Below are positions 38,632-41,849 of a stretch of 41,849 nt of DNA, piece after piece; position 1 is the stretch's first letter; every line of letters starts with the position of its first letter. The stretch spans positions 1-41,849 of the forward strand of contig LQPU01000048.1 of the NCBI GenBank assembly GCA_002101905.1. The letters are read 5' to 3'. This stretch comes from Mycobacterium shimoidei (GTDB taxonomy: Bacteria > Actinomycetota > Actinomycetes > Mycobacteriales > Mycobacteriaceae). A program made the translations under genes and the position numbers. The notes beneath the pieces were generated by a model that saw only the letters and a list, made by a program, of their open reading frames with translations, had not been told where the DNA came from and did not search any database.

Positions 38632-39552
38632 CTAGTCTTCGGATACGCGCAGGATCGTCTTGCCGGCGACGCGTTTTCCGGGGGTGAATGCGGCCGGGGC
38701 TTCGGCGAGTGGCAGCACGGCACCCACTACCGGCTTCAGGCGTCCGTCCCGCACCCGAGCGGCGAGGTTGGCAAGCTGGGTGCGATCAGCTTCGACAAGG
38801 AAGAAGATGGCGCGCCCATCACGCGGCTGCGTCTTCGGCGGCTCGGCGACGGTGACGAGCGTTCCACCAGACCGCACCATGGCCATCGAGCGTTCCATGA
38901 TGTCTCCCCCGATCACGTCGAACACCACGTCGACTTCGCCCGCGTCCTCCAACTTTTCGGTCTCCAAGTCGAGGAAGGTGTGGACGCCGATCTCTTTGGC
39001 CAGGTCTTTGTCTGCGGTTCGCCCGGTACCGATGACGCGCGCGCCGACCTCGCGAGCGAGCTGCACCGCGGTCGACCCGACCCCACCCACGGCGCCGTGG
39101 ATCAGAACCGTTTGGCCGGCGGCGAGGTGGGCGTGGTCGAACAGGCCCTGCCAGGCGGCCAAGCCGGAGATCGGCAGCGCCGCAGCCACCGTATGGTCGA
39201 TGTCCATCGGCAGCGGTGCGAGATTACGGGCTTCCACTGCGGTGTACTCGGCCAGTGACCCGTTGCGGGCCCAGTCGGCGAGCCCGAACACTCGCTGACC
39301 GACGGTTAAAAGTGTGGTGCCGTAACCCAACTCAACCACCACTCCGGACAGCTCGTGGCCAGGCACGCTCGGTGTCCGGTTCCGGCCTCCGCGGTCGATC
39401 CAAGTGTGCGGCCAGTCAAGCTCCCCGCGTGTGAAACCCGCCGCGTGTACCTTCACGACGACGTCGTTGTCAGCAGCCTCGGGGTAAGGCAGCTCCGTCA
39501 GCGACAGGCCAGCGACACCGGCGTCACGATCTGAAACAGTGATGGCTTTCAT
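38632..39552 (-). CDS. MDR-family NADP-dependent oxidoreductase
   Basis: A protein of 306 residues. ELPYPEAADNDVVVKVHAAG, VPGHELSGVVVELG, GLAAWQGLFDHAHLAAGQ and the NADPH motif VLIHGAVGGVGSTAVQLA define a zinc-less quinone oxidoreductase/enoyl reductase. It begins exactly where the small upstream gene ends (TAATG overlap at 39552) and so is the second cistron of the unit driven by motif copy C. Likely substrate: quinones or alpha,beta-unsaturated ketones. The sequence is complete, ending GKTILRVSED. Confidence 0.9.
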   Translation of the reverse strand: MKAITVSDRDAGVAGLSLTELPYPEAADNDVVVKVHAAGFTRGELDWPHTWIDRGGRNRTPSVPGHELSGVVVELGYGTTLLTVGQRVFGLADWARNGSLAEYTAVEARNLAPLPMDIDHTVAAALPISGLAAWQGLFDHAHLAAGQTVLIHGAVGGVGSTAVQLAREVGARVIGTGRTADKDLAKEIGVHTFLDLETEKLEDAGEVDVVFDVIGGDIMERSMAMVRSGGTLVTVAEPPKTQPRDGRAIFFLVEADRTQLANLAARVRDGRLKPVVGAVLPLAEAPAAFTPGKRVAGKTILRVSED

Positions 39553-39782
39553 TACAGGTCCTTCCTGATGTGGGTTCCCGCGGGCTGCGGTTCTAGGCTG
39601 ACGAGCTCAAGGCCTAAATCGCGGACCCTGTCGAGGAGTCCGTAAAGCTGTGACTGGTCTCGGATTTCACCGGTGAACACGGTTTCGGTTGCGCCTGCCT
39701 CGAACCGCATCCCTTCCAATGCGGATCCCAGCCGCTCGGTGATTCGGCCTCGAATGCAGATCCGGTACATGGTCGGCTGCAT
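39552..39782 (-). CDS. Small protein of unknown function, cotranscribed with MDR
   Basis: A protein of 76 residues that I do not recognise as a named family. MYRICIRGRITERLGSALEG, the central TETVFTGEIRDQSQLYGLLD and RVRDLGLELVSLEPQ suggest a beta-alpha-beta ferredoxin-like or ACT-like fold. No Cys, no membrane segment. Coding is supported by its TAATG overlap with the MDR gene, by protein-like composition, and by motif copy C 46 to 86 bases upstream. An ATG five codons in (MYRIC) is an alternative start. It may be an accessory subunit or ligand sensor for the reductase. Confidence 0.7.
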   Translation of the reverse strand: MQPTMYRICIRGRITERLGSALEGMRFEAGATETVFTGEIRDQSQLYGLLDRVRDLGLELVSLEPQPAGTHIRKDL

Positions 39783-39827
39783 CTACCCTCCGCTCGCCAG
39801 CTGCTGAGTCAGCATTCAACGACGCGG

Positions 39828-39868
39828 GGTGAGTCGTCATCACCCGGCGCGCCAATTCACCCGGGTGA
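39828..39868 (-). promoter_or_regulatory. Shared bipartite motif, copy C (upstream of small gene/MDR unit)
   Basis: GGTGA-GTCG-TCATC (39828-39841) and the palindrome TCACCCGGGTGA (39857-39868). Downstream on the minus strand it is followed by GAATGCTGACTCAG, close to GAATCCTGACTCAA in copy D, so conservation runs past the palindromes into the likely promoter core. Confidence 0.78.
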
Positions 39869-39876
39869 GCGGGTGA

Positions 39877-40623
39877 TCAGGAGTACGTGTCGATCCAGTC
39901 GGAGTATCGAGTGGAGAAGATCGTGGCGTTCTCATCGGGTGCGAGCGTCTGGTCGTCGATCACCGCGCCGAAGTATGGTGCCTGCGCGTCAGTCACGACC
40001 CGACGTTGATCACCAGTGGCAGCCAGACCCTTGCGGACAAAGTCGTCCATCCCCATCGCCTCGGGGCCGGCGATCTCCGCCACTCCGTTGATGGGAGGCG
40101 CGACAGCCACGTGGGCCACAGCGGTGGCGACATCGTCGGCGGCGATAGGACGGAACAACGCGTGGGGCAATCTAACGATGTCTCCGTCTGTCGCGGAATC
40201 AGCCAAGCCAACCGCGAATTCGTAGAACGGAGTTGCTCGCACGATCGAATAAGGGCGGCCCGAATCCCTGATCAGCTTTTCCTGAGCTGCTTTCGCGGTG
40301 TTGTAGCCGCTGTCCGGCATGTTGTCCGCGCCCACCACGGACAATGCGACGTGGTGTTTGACTCCCGCCTTTTGTTCAGCACAGAGAAGATTCGAGGTCG
40401 CGGTGGTGAAGAAGTGCATCACCGGTTCATCGTCGAACAGTGGCGAATCGGCAACGTCGACTAGGACATCCGCGCCGGCGACGGCGTCGGCGAGACCTTC
40501 ACCGGTGAGCGCATTGACACCTGATCGGCGTGAAGCGGCGATCACGTCGTGTCCCTGCGCGCCGAGATTGGTCGCTACTTTGGAGCCGATGAGCCCACGT
40601 CCGCCAATGACTACGATCTTCAT
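39877..40623 (-). CDS. NmrA/SDR-like NAD(P)-binding protein
   Basis: A protein of 248 residues of the atypical SDR (NmrA-like) group. KIVVIGGRGLIGSKVATNLG at residues 2-21 is the NAD(P) site, followed by ADVLVDVADSP, KHHVALSVVGADN and YNTAKAAQEKLIRDSGRPYS, where the YxxxK motif survives as YNTAK. RATPFYEF is typical. These proteins are reductases or redox sensors. The unit stands alone with motif copy D 65 to 105 bases before its ATG. The gap to the next gene downstream is 94 bases and carries copy C. Confidence 0.88.
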   Translation of the reverse strand: MKIVVIGGRGLIGSKVATNLGAQGHDVIAASRRSGVNALTGEGLADAVAGADVLVDVADSPLFDDEPVMHFFTTATSNLLCAEQKAGVKHHVALSVVGADNMPDSGYNTAKAAQEKLIRDSGRPYSIVRATPFYEFAVGLADSATDGDIVRLPHALFRPIAADDVATAVAHVAVAPPINGVAEIAGPEAMGMDDFVRKGLAATGDQRRVVTDAQAPYFGAVIDDQTLAPDENATIFSTRYSDWIDTYS

Positions 40624-40687
40624 GGTGCACCTTCTCCTGTTGCGGCTCGTGTGTTACGCCGCGATTGAGTCAGGATTCACGACGGGG

Positions 40688-40728
40688 GATGAGTCGTCAT
40701 CACCCGGCCAGGTAGTTCACCCGGGTGA
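40688..40728 (-). promoter_or_regulatory. Shared bipartite motif, copy D (upstream of NmrA-like gene)
   Basis: GATGA-GTCG-TCATC (40688-40701) is a perfect inverted repeat, and TCACCCGGGTGA (40717-40728) a perfect palindrome. The first bases of the latter are also the stop codon of the upstream membrane protein gene. Confidence 0.8.
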
Positions 40729-41106
40729 TACGCGGTTGATCAGGCTTTCCGCGGCGGGTGCGCTCATTTGAGAGCCGGCGCACGCCGCACATAAGCGCGC
40801 GTGCTGCCTGTCAACGAAGCTAGGTGATTCACATGCTTTTTCGCATGTGTCTCCGCATAACTGGCACTGTTGATCGGCGTTGGCCGCCTGCCGGTCACGG
40901 CGCTCCCAGACGGCCGCTCGTCCGCGCGCCATCGCCTTGCGACGTCGCTTGCCCGCGTACACGATCAGACCGGCCGCGATCAACGATCCGGCACAAATGC
41001 CGGCTGAAATACCGAATTCGATCAGCTGGCCATTGATTAACATAAGGACCGCGTAATCACCGGCGAGCACAGCCACGAACAAAGAGGCAATCCGCAACCG
41101 ATTCAC
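40717..41106 (-). CDS. Two-helix membrane protein with C-terminal Cys cluster
   Basis: A protein of 129 residues from GTG 41106, overlapping the stop of the upstream gene (GTGA). Two transmembrane helices: RIASLFVAVLAGDYAVLMLI near 5-24 and IEFGISAGICAGSLIAAGLI near 29-48. A basic stretch (GKRRRKAMARGRAAVWERRD) follows, then a Cys cluster CQLCGDTCEKAC and later CAAC, which resembles a zinc ribbon on the cytoplasmic side. I do not recognise the family. The upstream partner also has paired CxxC motifs, so the two may work together. Confidence 0.65.
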   Translation of the reverse strand: MNRLRIASLFVAVLAGDYAVLMLINGQLIEFGISAGICAGSLIAAGLIVYAGKRRRKAMARGRAAVWERRDRQAANADQQCQLCGDTCEKACESPSFVDRQHARLCAACAGSQMSAPAAESLINRVSPG

Positions 41107-41588
41107 GGTGCCAGCCCCTCGGGCCCGATGAGGCGCACCGCGAAGACGCTGCGCAGATATTGAGTGGGACGCCCGCACGTGGTGCATGCCGGCGGGGTGC
41201 CGTATCGGGACGCCATTTCGCGCCGGTGGCTCACATACGCGGCCATCGCCGTCTGCACGGTGGCCAGGCATGCTTGGCAGAGTGTCTCGACGAGGTCGCC
41301 GTCTGGGCTCAGCCCCGTCTCGTCGCATTCGTCGACGGCGTGCACCTCGACGACCGCCATAGCCGGCGCACCGCAGCTGATGCCGGTCGATGCCCGCTGG
41401 GCACTGCAGGCGGGTTGCAGCGCCTGAAGCTGTTCCTCGATCGCCGGGACGGTGTCGATCGCGGCATCTGCGTTCCGATCCGCCGGACGCCGGGCGAAGG
41501 CGGCGGCATACCGGATTCGATGCAGCAGCCCCGGCGCTCGCGTGGCGCCGGAGCCGTTTTCAGCAGGTTTTAATTGGCGACGCTTCAT
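41103..41588 (-). CDS. Cys-rich protein of unknown function
   Basis: A protein of 161 residues with no recognised family. The N-terminal 60 residues are basic and Ala-rich. Cys residues occur as CSAQRASTGISCGAP, ECDE, CQAC and CTTCGRPTQYLRS, of which the last two CxxC pairs may form a zinc ribbon. HRREMASRYGTPPACTTCGR is reminiscent of small phage or mobile-element zinc proteins. ATG 41588 is preceded by GGAGAG. First gene of a two-gene unit with the membrane protein; motif copy E lies about 170 bases upstream, truncated by the insertion sequence. Confidence 0.65.
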   Translation of the reverse strand: MKRRQLKPAENGSGATRAPGLLHRIRYAAAFARRPADRNADAAIDTVPAIEEQLQALQPACSAQRASTGISCGAPAMAVVEVHAVDECDETGLSPDGDLVETLCQACLATVQTAMAAYVSHRREMASRYGTPPACTTCGRPTQYLRSVFAVRLIGPEGLAP

Positions 41589-41757
41589 CTGGGCTCTCCA
41601 ATCTGTGGCGGTGGCGTTCCGAGGCGATCAACCAGCCCGCTCTTCCACCGTCATGCGACCCGGTGTTGCCTTATGCGGTCCCGAGCGCGGATCCGGCACC
41701 TGGTCAGCTCCACTGACCGTCCGCTCGCGATCCGCTAGCCAGCATTCATTGGCGTGG

Positions 41758-41771
41758 GATGAGTGGTCATC
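41758..41771 (-). promoter_or_regulatory. Shared motif, copy E, truncated by insertion sequence
   Basis: GATGA-GTGG-TCATC is a perfect inverted repeat matching the first half of copies A-D. The second half (TCACCCGGGTGA) is missing because base 41773 begins the GGCTCTTC end of an ISL3 element. Confidence 0.65.
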
Positions 41772-41772
41772 A

Positions 41773-41796
41773 GGCTCTTCGCAGTTGAGGGTGTAG
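41773..41796 (+). repeat. Terminal inverted repeat of right ISL3 element
   Basis: Same 8-base start GGCTCTTC as the left element's end (797-820), and the same TTGAGGGTGTAG block, but facing the opposite way across the window. Confidence 0.7.
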
Positions 41797-41849
41797 AGCT
41801 GGCCGGCGCGTCGTTACCGGGGTAGGGGTCGAGGTCTTCTGAAGATGAA
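41773..41849. mobile_element. Start of a second ISL3-family element (runs past right edge)
   Basis: GGCTCTTCGCAG followed by TTGAGGGTGTAG matches the left element's terminal repeat at about 20 of 24 positions. Only 77 bases are in the window and no transposase is visible, so orientation and completeness are unknown. The TCTTCTGAAGA palindrome near 41837 lies inside the element. Confidence 0.7.

Overview
The window reads as chromosomal DNA of a Mycobacterium, probably a slow grower but not M. tuberculosis itself. Composition is GC-rich. Two blocks match M. tuberculosis gene order as I know it: fadE24-fadE23-hisN (Rv3139, Rv3140, Rv3137) with an Rv3143-like regulator nearby, and fprA-prfB-mscS-Rv3103c-ftsE-ftsX-smpB-(Rv3099c)-ssrA. 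There is also a close ESAT-6 homologue. No gene-free stretch exceeds 300 bases once the tmRNA at 27960-28323 is counted.

Layout. 1-820 is the right end of an ISL3-family insertion sequence, and 41773 to the right edge is the first end of a second one, so the 41 kb between them are bracketed by related elements. 957-1358 is an atypical receiver protein. 1381-9914 is a tightly coupled minus-strand operon of ten genes, read from 9914 downward: homogentisate-dioxygenase-like protein, alpha/beta hydrolase, CoA-transferase, HMG-CoA-lyase-like protein, TetR, acyl-CoA dehydrogenase, APH-type kinase, DUF6285 protein, NTF2-like protein and YceI. Three of these form the LvaC/LvaA/LvaB set known from levulinate (4-hydroxyacyl-CoA) catabolism, so the operon looks like an uncharacterised catabolic pathway. 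10058-14308 holds an AcuI/YhdH-type reductase, an aldo/keto reductase, a P450 with a divergent TetR sharing a 16-bp palindrome, and an orphan EsxA.

14407-28377 is the conserved core: two FadE proteins, HisN, a small membrane protein, a TDT-family channel, an AhpD-like protein, FprA, then the plus-strand chain prfB to smpB, an EamA transporter, a mycothiol-dependent-type enzyme and ssrA with a terminator. SmpB and tmRNA are partners in ribosome rescue, RF2 terminates translation, and FtsEX acts at the divisome.

28541-29208 encodes two small exported proteins. 29323-41588 is an accessory region, all on the minus strand, rich in redox enzymes (SDR, nitroreductase, three zinc-less MDR/quinone-reductase-type proteins including one partnered with a disulfide-reductase-like flavoprotein, AKR, RidA, hemerythrin, cupins, DoxX) plus an MFS exporter and two Cys-rich proteins. 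Five transcription units here share the same bipartite palindromic promoter motif (copies at 30184, 35207, 39828, 40688, 41758). This suggests one undescribed regulon. The fifth copy is cut by the right-hand insertion sequence.
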